From positions 1 to 8,064 of the forward strand of contig JAJYJD010000160.1 in NCBI GenBank assembly GCA_021789755.1: DNA of 8,064 bases, read 5' to 3'. The notes under the pieces are model-generated. The model did not search any database, was not told where the DNA came from, and worked only from the letters and a program-made list of their open reading frames with translations. Each line of letters opens with the position of its first letter. Position 1 is the first letter of the stretch. A program made the position numbers and the translations under genes. Positions 1 through 6,365 of the stretch are shown here, one piece after another. Origin of the DNA: Bacteroidota bacterium (lineage in GTDB: Bacteria; Bacteroidota; Ignavibacteria; Kryptoniales; JAKASW01).

Positions 1-597
1 GTTGGTGAATGATTCGACCTATATACTCGGATTTGAAGACAGAGGTGTCCCACCGATGTATGTCGATTTGATTGTGCAGGTGGTGGTACACAAGGGAGGG
101 CCGAAGCTGGTGATCCTGCAGCCTACTGCCAACTCAGACCCCGGACCTATCACACACGAGCCGATGATGCCGACGGTGACCTGCAGAGCTCAGCTGCAGA
201 ACTACAATGGCGGTACGGTGAACTTCCAGTGGAATCTCCGGGTGCAGTGGGAAGGTGATGACGGTAGACAGTTCGATGATTCTTTCCCGGGCAATAACAC
301 TGCGACAAACTCCAATGTGAGTTCATGGACCGTGAACTGGAATAGTCGGAGTATTGGATAAGAGACTGGACAAGGCGAATGATGCGCCTGGAAAAGGAGA
401 CTCCGTTGAAGCCAGGAGAGACCTCGAGATATTTGTCATGGAAATTGAAATGCCGAATAGCCTCGGCAAGAAGTCAGACGCCGGTACTGACAGCCGAAGG
501 TTATGCACTTCTGAAATACAATGCCGAATACCTTATCGACAGGCTTCCTGAGAGGAATGGAACAGAGCACGAGGAAAATCGAGAGGACAAGAGGTGA
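1..597 (+). pseudogene. 3' remnant of a secreted/surface protein gene: Ig-like stretch fused out of frame to a FIMAH-like C-terminal domain
   Basis: The frame is open from the window's left edge, so the 5' end lies outside. Bases 2-361 encode an Ig-like, beta-rich stretch (GGTVNFQWNLRVQW, then SSWTVNWNSRSIG) that stops at TAA. In the next frame, from about 342, the text continues as LDKRLDKAND...VEARRDLEIFVMEIE. From about 475-490 the remaining frame gives PVLTAEGYALLKYNAEYLIDRLPE, ending at TGA 595-597. Put together, the second and third pieces resemble the FIMAH-type helical domain that closes many secreted proteins of FCB bacteria (KLxxAxxxLxxG..xAxxxLxxFxxEV...L...AxxLLxxNAxYLIDxL). That needs two frame changes. 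The Ig-like stretch also runs straight into the helical domain with little between, which suggests an internal deletion. The helical assignment is from memory of the family. The Ig-like part was not matched to a named family. Sequencing error could explain one shift but hardly all of this. Confidence 0.55.
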
Positions 598-619
598 AGA
601 GGTGGAAAGAACGTAGAAG

Positions 620-719
620 TCAAAATTCAAAAGTCAGAAAGAGAAACCGGATTTTGGCTCCAAAATCGTTTTAAGATGGGATGCCGTGATTCTTTTGACC
701 TTTGACTCTTGAATTTTGA
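620..719. repeat. Inverted repeat, 17-base arms (16/17 matching)
   Basis: The left arm at 620-636 (tcaaaattcaaaagtca) and the right arm at 703-719 (tgactcttgaattttga) are reverse complements with one mismatch. They enclose 66 bases that contain the smaller hairpin at 644-671. The structure sits between the 3' end of the + strand relic and the 3' end of msrA, so it lies between convergent transcription units. Arms of this AT-rich kind are common between genes in some FCB genomes. No transposase or target duplication is visible. Confidence 0.5.
644..671. terminator. Hairpin, probable bidirectional terminator between convergent units
   Basis: GATTTTGG (650-657) and CCAAAATC (660-667) form a perfect 8-bp stem with a CT loop. 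AAAC (644-647) can pair with GTTT (668-671) across a two-base bulge. A short T run follows on the + strand (669-672), and the minus-strand side reads CGGTTTCTCTTTC. It lies about 53 bases after the last stop of the + strand relic and about 68 bases after the msrA stop. The stem is AT-rich and the U-tracts are short, so termination strength is uncertain. Confidence 0.4.
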
Positions 720-735
720 GCTGTGATTTTCCAAT

Positions 736-1284
736 TCACTTCTTCAGCCTGTCCCTGTAATGACTCCTGAACTTCGCGACCTTCGGCGCTATTACAATTC
801 TGCAATATCCCTGGTTCGGGTTGTTCGCGAAATATCTCTTATGATAATCTTCCGCTTTGTAGAATGCCCCGAACGGTGAGAGCTCCGTGACTATCGGATC
901 ATCCCAGATTTTCTCAGCGGAAATCTCCTTTATTATCTTTGCCGCCGCTCTTTTTTGATTTTCATCATGATAAAAAATCACCGAGCGATACTGCGTTCCG
1001 ACGTCTCTTCCCTGACGGTTTAATGTCGTCGGATCGTGGACAGTGAAGAAGATTCTGAGAACATCTTCGTACGAAATGGTTTGCGGGTCGAAAGTGACCT
1101 GAACGACTTCCGCGTGTCCGGTTCTGCCGGTGCAAACCTGCTCGTAAGTTGGGTTGGAAACCGTGCCGCCGGAATATCCAGACTCGACGCTCACCACTCC
1201 TTTGAGTTCGTCAAACACGGCTTCGGTACACCAGAAGCATCCCCCGCCGAGCGTGGCGGTCTCCGTTCTATCAGAATCCGACAT
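736..1284 (-). CDS. msrA: Peptide-methionine (S)-S-oxide reductase MsrA
   Basis: This 182-residue cytoplasmic enzyme reduces the S-epimer of methionine sulfoxide, free or in proteins, back to methionine, with thioredoxin as the usual electron donor. The family signature GGGCFWCTEAVF is at residues 13-24, with the nucleophilic Cys16 and a second Cys19. GHAE (56-59) supplies the catalytic Glu59. DPTTLNRQGRDVGTQYRS (84-101) is the conserved substrate-binding block. A C-terminal Cys161 in GYCRIVIAPK is the likely resolving cysteine. The length matches the short single-domain form, and no MsrB domain is fused. I chose the ATG at 1284 because the signature normally begins 10-15 residues in and an AGGAAGG purine tract (1295-1301) lies just upstream. 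The same frame stays open to 1521, but those extra 79 residues have no family resemblance. The gene stands alone between two decayed + strand genes and has its own candidate promoter. Confidence 0.95.
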   Translation of the reverse strand: MSDSDRTETATLGGGCFWCTEAVFDELKGVVSVESGYSGGTVSNPTYEQVCTGRTGHAEVVQVTFDPQTISYEDVLRIFFTVHDPTTLNRQGRDVGTQYRSVIFYHDENQKRAAAKIIKEISAEKIWDDPIVTELSPFGAFYKAEDYHKRYFANNPNQGYCRIVIAPKVAKFRSHYRDRLKK

Positions 1285-1308
1285 CTTCTCTCTTCCTTCC
1301 TGGATTGA

Positions 1309-1337
1309 AATATATCGACGGATAGCCGACTGCTCAA
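1309..1337 (-). promoter_or_regulatory. Candidate sigma-70-type promoter of msrA
   Basis: On the minus strand TTGAGC (1332-1337; 4/6 to TTGACA) and TATATT (1309-1314; 5/6 to TATAAT) are separated by exactly 17 bases. The -10 ends 24 bases before the msrA ATG. Initiation near 1302 would leave a short leader containing the purine-rich ribosome site AGGAAGG. If the organism uses a Bacteroidetes-type main sigma factor with different consensus boxes, this match could be fortuitous. Confidence 0.4.
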
Positions 1338-1477
1338 GCCGCGGTTCTACCCCGAGCGATTGTGATAAATCCGGCGCACTGGCTTTGCGGGTCCAGCCCA
1401 AAATCGCTTGCGATGCTTTTACCCTTCTTTGACAGACGAATCGTGAGTCTCGGTGATTTTGACCCCGGAGGTTCCAG

Positions 1478-1934
1478 ATGAGCAACGAAAGGCCTGGAAA
1501 ACAATCCGCAGTCATATTCAATCGATGCCGGAGAATCGTTGAATTTTCCTTTTGCCGTCATCGCCCAACAAAGTTCTTGTGGCCTAACGATCGCCTCACG
1601 GTCAACCGCGAGCGAGTGCAAAACACTTTGATAAACGTGAAGGACGGGAGAGAGGCAAGTCCCGCCCTTCCCACAGAATTTGACCCACACCGGAATTATC
1701 CTAATCCATTCAATCCGAGCACGGCCATCTCTTTTGATCTGCCGGAGAGAACGCGAGCAAGACTGTGTATATAACGTCCTCGGGCGGGTCGTTGGAACGT
1801 TGATCGACGACATGAAGCCCGCGGGAAGCCACAGCATCGTCTGGAACGCGGGCGCTCTCGCGAGCGGAGTCTACTTCTGCAGAATAGAGAGCACTTGATT
1901 CACGCGGCCGGCAAAGATGGTATCGATGAAATAA
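1478..1934 (+). pseudogene. Relic of a secreted protein gene: type IX secretion C-terminal sorting domain with frameshift and in-frame stop
   Basis: From about 1640 the frame reads ASPALPTEFDPHRNYPNPFN, then PSTAISFDLPERTRARLC. This is the start of the FlgD-like/Por-secretion tail domain that directs proteins through the type IX secretion system. The frame then stops at TAA 1772-1774. The rest continues one frame over, from about 1767: VYNVLGRVVGTLIDD, KPAGSHSIVWNAGALASGVY, FCRIEST. Restoring one GT at 1765-1768 joins the halves. A TGA at 1896-1898 follows, where the family has Gly. The same frame then gives FTRPAKMVSMK and TAA at 1932-1934, the classic end of this domain. Two small lesions therefore explain the whole break. 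Upstream, the frame is open from an ATG at 1478 preceded by GGAGG (1467-1471, six-base spacing). However, residues before about 1640 resemble nothing I know, and the cargo part is missing. Only about 1640-1934 is secure, and the 5' limit is arbitrary. Confidence 0.7.
1640..1669. repeat. Imperfect 10-bp hairpin at the start of the sorting-domain relic
   Basis: AAGGACGGGA (1640-1649) pairs with TCCCGCCCTT (1660-1669) with one mismatch around a 10-base loop. No T run follows in either direction, so it is not a convincing terminator. It sits where recognisable sorting-domain sequence begins. Confidence 0.35.
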
Positions 1935-1958
1935 CGCTTGCCGATAGGACGGTAAGGG

Positions 1959-1985
1959 AAGGCGGGCATAGGTCCGCCTTTTTTT
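1959..1985 (+). terminator. Intrinsic terminator downstream of the sorting-domain relic
   Basis: AAGGCGG (1959-1965) and CCGCCTT (1974-1980) form a 7-bp GC-rich stem with an 8-base loop, followed by an unbroken run of T to 1985. It begins 25 bases after the relic's final TAA, so it is probably that gene's original terminator. In the minus direction there is no T run after the stem, so it is not an obvious terminator for mfd. Confidence 0.8.
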
Positions 1986-2044
1986 GTGCGGACATGCTTC
2001 TTCAGTTGCTGAGGCGGGTGAATGTCTCAGAAGTCCGTCGGTTG

Positions 2045-5000
2045 CTAGACCATAACCTCGATCAGCCTCTCCAGTCTCTCGATCTTCCCCGCTTCTTCGG
2101 CGGCGGCATCCGAGAGGAACGTCACCTCCAGTCTGGCGCTCGAGTTCTCCTGCGTGATCCGGTGTTTCACGTCGCCGACCCGGTCAAGGGCGTTCATCAT
2201 CAGCGGGAATATCTCCTGGTAGAATTCCTTATCGTCGGATGGAAGATGTATTGTGGCGAGTGCGCCGTGCATCTCGACTTTCGGGATCCGCAGCGGTTCG
2301 AGCCTGATTTTAAGTTTGATGAGCCTCAGGAGGTTCTCTGCGGGTTCGGGTATTTTCCCGAACCTGTCGAGCATCTCCGCGCGCATGTCGTCTATCTCGG
2401 CAGTCTTCGCCGCCCTTGACAGCCTCTTGTAGAAATCGAACCTCTCCGCATCGAGCGAAACATAATCGTCAGGAATGAAAGCGTCGACATCCACCGTCAG
2501 CTGGGGCTCAACCTTCCTGCGGGTCAGAGTATCTAGCTGCTCGGTGAGATTTTCCTCGAACTTTGCCTCAGCTACCGCCTCCTCCAACACTTTGTTGTAC
2601 ATTTCAAAGCCCATGTTGTTTATGAAGCCGCTCTGTTCCCTGCCCAGCAGGTTTCCAGCACCCCGTATCTCAAGGTCGCGCATCGCAAGGTTGAATCCTG
2701 AACCGAGTTCGCTGAATTCCTCTATCGCGGTCAAGCGTCTGACCGCATCCCTTGTCATATTCGAGAACTGTTTTGCGATGAGGTAAGCGTACGCCTGGAC
2801 GTTTGAACGCCCGATTCGACCGCGGATCTGGTAAAGCTCGGCAAGTCCGAACCTGTCGGCGTTGTTCACGATGAGGGTGTTCACGGAAGGAATATCTATC
2901 CCGGATTCGATTATCTTTGTCGCAATCAGTACATTGAGCTTCTTTTCGAGAAAGTGAATCATCGTCCGCTCGATCTCGGACGCTTTCATCTTGCCGTGGA
3001 TTATTCCCGCCTTCGCCGCCGGAACCCGTCGGTGGACGAATTCGGCAAGCTTCCCGAGGTCCTTCACCGTGTCGCTTACTACGTACACCTGACCGCCCCG
3101 GGCCAGTTCCCTTTCTACCACCGACTGAAGAAGTTTCCCGTCGAAATTTACGATGTAAGTGTCGATCGGTAGCCTGTTCGCCGGCGGACTTTGCAGGATC
3201 GAGATGTCCATTGCAGAAGAAAGCGACATGTACAATGTCCTGGGTATGGGGGTCGCCGTCATATATAAGGTGTCGACATTAGCGCGCAGCTGCCTGATCT
3301 TCTCCTTCGCCTCGACGCCGAACCTGTGTTCCTCGTCCACGATGAGGAGCCCGAGGTCGTGGAACTTCGCGTCCCCCGAAAGAAGCCTGTGAGTCCCGAT
3401 TACGATGTCCACCTCTCCCTTTTCCAACTTCTCGAGGATCTGCTTCTGGCGGGCTTTAGACTTGAATCTGGAGAGCACCTCCACGCGGGCGGCGTACTCG
3501 GAGAGCCTGTCTCGGAACGTGTTGTAATGCTGTTCGGCAAGTATGGTGGTGGGCACCAGAACCGCCACCTGTTTACCGCTCATTACTGCCTTGAACGCGG
3601 CACGCACTGCGACTTCTGTCTTGCCGAACCCCACGTCGCCGCAGAGAAGCCTGTCCATCGGGTTGTCGCTCTCCATATCCGACTTTATCTCCGCTGTCGC
3701 ACGCACCTGGTCCGGCGTGTCTTCGTAAACAAATGAAGCTTCGAGTTCGTGCTGCCATATGCTGTCTCTCTGGAATGTGAAGCCCTTCGATTTCTTCCGG
3801 TCCGCGTACAGCTTTATCAGGTCCTTTGCGATGTCCTTCAGCTTCCCTTTCGCCCTGCTCTTCATGAGCTGCCATTCGGCCCCGCCGAGCTTGGACAACT
3901 TAGGTGTGAATCCGTCTTCCGAAGCGTAACGCTGGAGCTTGCCGACGTAATCGACGTTTACGTAGAGCTTATCTCCTTCTGCATACTCTATCTTCACGCA
4001 CTCCTGAGTGCTGTCGATTATCTTGAGCTTCTCCATCCCGAGAAACCTTCCGATGCCGTATTCCTCGTGAACGACGTAGTCCCCTTTCCGGAGAGACGTG
4101 AGGTCGCGCCGCAGCAGCCCGACGAACTTCCTCGCTTTTTCCTTCCGTGAAATAAGCGGTGAACGCCTCCCAAATATCTCGTGTTCAGTCAGCAGGGCGA
4201 ACCTGTCGGAGGGGAGGATGAAACCTCCGGAAAGCGAAGCTTGAACGAGACGGACCTCCTGCTTGAGCATCGTCTCATTGAGTTCATCGTACTCGTTGAG
4301 AAGATTTAGGAAGTTATCCTCGAGATGTTTGGTACTTGACGCGACCATTATCCGATAGCCTTCTCCAAACAGTTCGGCGATCTTGCTTGCGGCCAGCTGC
4401 AATTTCCCTCCGAATGTCGGTTGCGGGACGACGTCGACGGTGGGGTCGCCCTCCCTGCGCTCCAGAATTTTCCAGTAGACAAGCCTGGCCTTGTCTTCGA
4501 TTTTCCGGGTGAGTTTATCGAATTCGGCCGCCATCTCCGCAGGCACGGCTGCCGGCTCGTGAAAAATGACTGTCGTCCCCGCTGGAATCTGGTCAGAGAA
4601 ATGAGCTGTGTCTTCGGTTGAGCTCGCGAACGGGAGAAGAGTGAAGGAGCCGATCGCCTGGATCGATCGCTGCGTAACGGAGTCGAAAACCCTGATCGAG
4701 TCGACGTTGTCGCCGAAGAAATCTATCCTTACCGGATTCTCGCCGGATTCTGGAAACACGTCTACGATACTCCCGCGTACAGCGAAGTCTCCCACCTCCT
4801 CGACATAGTCTTTCCTCTGATACCCATATTTCGAGAGTCTGGCCACAAGCTCGTCGTGGTCGAGATCGGATTGAGCCTGTATTATAACGGCAGTTGATTT
4901 TAAATCCTCTTGAGCAGGCATCTTTCGAAAGATTGTGGCATAGTCGGCAATGTATAGATTCTTATTGCTGGAATAAAAGTCGAATAGGCCGGCAAGGTTC

Positions 5001-5293
5001 GGCCCGAATGCGCCTGATTCGTTTATGTCTTCACCAGCAAGCTCTACGGGTGCCGAGCCGGAGAAGATCGTAAAGTCGGACTGAAGCCGCTCGCTGACAT
5101 CGGGATCATCGACAACCAGAAGGAGACCGGAATCCTCTGTCTTGAGAAGTTGAGCCAGGACGAAGGCGAAAAACGGAACGCTTATCGAGTGAATGGATAT
5201 CGACTTCGCCTTTATGAGCGTGTCAATGGTTTTTTGTACTGTTTCGAGTGAAGCCAGGTCGGCCGAGAGCCGGGACGGTTTACTGTTTTCCAA
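2045..5293 (-). CDS. mfd: Transcription-repair coupling factor Mfd
   Basis: Mfd is an ATP-driven DNA translocase that pushes RNA polymerase off damaged template and recruits UvrA for excision repair. The 1082 residues show the whole order. Residues 1-300 are UvrB-like and carry the UvrA-contact block YVEEVGDFAVRGSIVDVFP (163-181). A CarD-like polymerase-binding domain follows at about 400-470 (GDYVVHEEYGIGRFLGMEKL). The helicase core contains Walker A GDVGFGKTE (552-560), DEEH (653-656), TATPIPRTL (679-687), IIESGIDIP (794-802) and QIRGRIGRS (822-830). The translocation motif region DLEIRGAGNLLGREQSG (873-889) comes next, and the C-terminal TRCF domain spans about 930-1082. The start is TTG (5291-5293), since the next Met is residue 125, inside the UvrB-like domain. 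GAGGGAG lies 3 bases before the TTG. The start overlaps the murQ stop by 14 bases, suggesting coupled translation. The protein is some 70 residues shorter than E. coli Mfd, mostly in the N-terminal UvrB-like part. Confidence 0.97.
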   Translation of the reverse strand: MENSKPSRLSADLASLETVQKTIDTLIKAKSISIHSISVPFFAFVLAQLLKTEDSGLLLVVDDPDVSERLQSDFTIFSGSAPVELAGEDINESGAFGPNLAGLFDFYSSNKNLYIADYATIFRKMPAQEDLKSTAVIIQAQSDLDHDELVARLSKYGYQRKDYVEEVGDFAVRGSIVDVFPESGENPVRIDFFGDNVDSIRVFDSVTQRSIQAIGSFTLLPFASSTEDTAHFSDQIPAGTTVIFHEPAAVPAEMAAEFDKLTRKIEDKARLVYWKILERREGDPTVDVVPQPTFGGKLQLAASKIAELFGEGYRIMVASSTKHLEDNFLNLLNEYDELNETMLKQEVRLVQASLSGGFILPSDRFALLTEHEIFGRRSPLISRKEKARKFVGLLRRDLTSLRKGDYVVHEEYGIGRFLGMEKLKIIDSTQECVKIEYAEGDKLYVNVDYVGKLQRYASEDGFTPKLSKLGGAEWQLMKSRAKGKLKDIAKDLIKLYADRKKSKGFTFQRDSIWQHELEASFVYEDTPDQVRATAEIKSDMESDNPMDRLLCGDVGFGKTEVAVRAAFKAVMSGKQVAVLVPTTILAEQHYNTFRDRLSEYAARVEVLSRFKSKARQKQILEKLEKGEVDIVIGTHRLLSGDAKFHDLGLLIVDEEHRFGVEAKEKIRQLRANVDTLYMTATPIPRTLYMSLSSAMDISILQSPPANRLPIDTYIVNFDGKLLQSVVERELARGGQVYVVSDTVKDLGKLAEFVHRRVPAAKAGIIHGKMKASEIERTMIHFLEKKLNVLIATKIIESGIDIPSVNTLIVNNADRFGLAELYQIRGRIGRSNVQAYAYLIAKQFSNMTRDAVRRLTAIEEFSELGSGFNLAMRDLEIRGAGNLLGREQSGFINNMGFEMYNKVLEEAVAEAKFEENLTEQLDTLTRRKVEPQLTVDVDAFIPDDYVSLDAERFDFYKRLSRAAKTAEIDDMRAEMLDRFGKIPEPAENLLRLIKLKIRLEPLRIPKVEMHGALATIHLPSDDKEFYQEIFPLMMNALDRVGDVKHRITQENSSARLEVTFLSDAAAEEAGKIERLERLIEVMV

Positions 5294-6242
5294 AGTCTCC
5301 CTCTATCGCCGGCCTGACAAAGCCGTCGGCTTTCAGGAGTCTCCTCCTTGCTTCCCCGCCGTCCACCTTTGCCCTGATCATGACAACTGCCGTTTTCACG
5401 TGTCCGTCCGCTTCCTTCAGAACCCTTTCGGCTTCATCGTACCCGACTCCGGTTATCAGCATCACGATTCGCTTGGATCTTTCCTCAAGTTTCTTATTTG
5501 TCATCTGCAGATCGACCATCATATTCTCATAGATCTTTCCGAGCCTTATCATGGAGGCAGTGGTGATCATGTTTAACACCATCTTCTGCGCCGTGCCTGA
5601 CTTCATCCTCGTCGAGCCCATGATAACTTCCGGCCCGACCTCGGGACATATCGCAACGTCGACGTCAAGGTTGAACTGTGATCGAGGATTGGTAGTGACG
5701 AAAATTGTCTTTGCCCCGAGAGACCTTGCCTTCTTGACCGCGCCGACGACGAACGGCGTTCGCCTGCTCGCCGCGATTCCGCACACTACATCATTCTCGT
5801 TTATGCCGTGTGCGACGATCTCACCTTCACCGTTTTCTTCACGGTCCTCCGCGCCTTCCTGCGCTTTGAACATCGCAGGTCTTCCGCCCGCCACGATGCC
5901 GTGGATCAGCTCCGGGGGGGTTCCAAAGGTAGGCGGACACTCGACCGCATCCTGCACTCCGATCCTTCCGCTCGTACCCGCGCCGACGTAGAAGAGTCTT
6001 CCTCCGCGTTTGAAGGCGGCCACAACCATCTCGACTGCTTTCTCGATGTATGGAAGCTCAACCTCCACGGCGAATGCAACTTTTTTATCCTCAGAGTTGA
6101 TGATTTGTAGAATCTCTGAAAGACTTGATGCGTCGATCTTCATCGAGGCTTTGTTTCTCTCTTCAGTAGTAAGTGTGCCCAGCTCGTCGAAGAGTGCTTT
6201 ACGTTCAGTCATAAGCTTAGTCCTCGCTTCCAACATTTCCAT
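5280..6242 (-). CDS. murQ: N-acetylmuramic acid 6-phosphate etherase MurQ
   Basis: MurQ cleaves the lactyl ether of MurNAc-6-phosphate to give GlcNAc-6-phosphate and D-lactate, a cytoplasmic step in cell-wall sugar recycling. Numbering from the ATG at 6242 (320 residues), the TLTTEERN motif (23-30) is the typical beginning. The SIS-fold phosphosugar loop GAGTSGRIG is at 87-95. DAVECPPTFG (98-107) contains the catalytic-acid candidate Glu101. The signature GSTRMKSGTAQKMVLNM spans 209-225 and continues to MVDLQMTNKKL. A small UBA-like helical C-terminus follows (GVGYDEAERVLKEADGHVK, 265-283). The loop GIAASRRTP has Arg where many homologues have Gly. The family is usually about 300 residues. 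ATGs at 6242, 6236 and 6212 are all in frame. The last, behind GAGG with nine-base spacing, would give 310 residues and fits the family at least as well. It overlaps mfd and lies 123 bases after mnmG. No kinase or sugar transporter supplying its substrate is in the window. Confidence 0.96.
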   Translation of the reverse strand: MEMLEARTKLMTERKALFDELGTLTTEERNKASMKIDASSLSEILQIINSEDKKVAFAVEVELPYIEKAVEMVVAAFKRGGRLFYVGAGTSGRIGVQDAVECPPTFGTPPELIHGIVAGGRPAMFKAQEGAEDREENGEGEIVAHGINENDVVCGIAASRRTPFVVGAVKKARSLGAKTIFVTTNPRSQFNLDVDVAICPEVGPEVIMGSTRMKSGTAQKMVLNMITTASMIRLGKIYENMMVDLQMTNKKLEERSKRIVMLITGVGYDEAERVLKEADGHVKTAVVMIRAKVDGGEARRRLLKADGFVRPAIEGDFGKQ

Positions 6243-6277
6243 AGATTAGGAGGTTAATACCCCAAAAACAGATTGAA

Positions 6278-6361
6278 TCAGCGATATTTGTAAGGATCCG
6301 CAACTTCTCTCTTCAATGTTTCACGTGAAACTTCCGTCACTGAATGAGCCATGCCAACCAT
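6278..6361 (-). other. 27-codon reading frame through the parS site, coding status doubtful
   Basis: An ATG four bases after the mnmG stop opens a frame that reads MVGMAHSVTEVSRETLKREV and then ADPYKYR before TGA. The parS palindrome encodes VSRET. Several bacterial rsmG (gidB) genes, the usual neighbour of mnmG, begin with a VSRET peptide for the same reason, so this could be the stub of a lost rsmG. The tail PYKYR also recalls the start of SufB-type proteins. Neither match is long enough to trust. It may be a chance frame. Confidence 0.15.
6317..6332. other. parS: parS centromere site (ParB-binding)
   Basis: TGTTTCACGTGAAACT matches the broadly conserved chromosomal parS consensus TGTTTCACGTGAAACA at 15 of 16 positions. 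Its central 14 bases form a perfect palindrome. ParB (Spo0J) loads here as a CTP-dependent clamp, spreads along neighbouring DNA, and with ParA and SMC organises origin segregation. The site lies in the gap between mnmG and murQ, and many bacteria keep parS near mnmG/rsmG/parAB close to oriC. No parA or parB gene is in the window, so binding is inferred from the motif and its neighbourhood. Confidence 0.85.
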
Positions 6362-6365
6362 GTTT

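Noticed and set aside
1285..1521. 79-residue N-terminal extension of MsrA
   Set aside because: No signal peptide or family similarity. A ribosome site and candidate promoter sit inside it, just before the ATG at 1284.
1334..1837. 167-codon open frame on the minus strand upstream of msrA
   Set aside because: It is antisense to the sorting-domain relic, whose + strand motifs are clear, and it encodes nothing recognisable.
1896..1898. TGA read as glycine (alternative genetic code) or recoding
   Set aside because: msrA and mnmG both end on TGA exactly where their families end, and the relic also has a frameshift, so simple decay is the better explanation.
1895..2419. 174-codon open frame on the + strand across the terminator and the mfd 3' end
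   Set aside because: It crosses a strong intrinsic terminator and is mostly antisense to the conserved C-terminal part of mfd. No recognisable product.
5551..5991. 146-codon open frame on the + strand
   Set aside because: Antisense to the core of murQ, a shadow frame.
6243..6365. Replication origin in the mnmG-murQ gap
   Set aside because: The gap is only about 120 bases, and I saw no cluster of DnaA boxes or AT-rich unwinding element. parS indicates only that an origin may be nearby.
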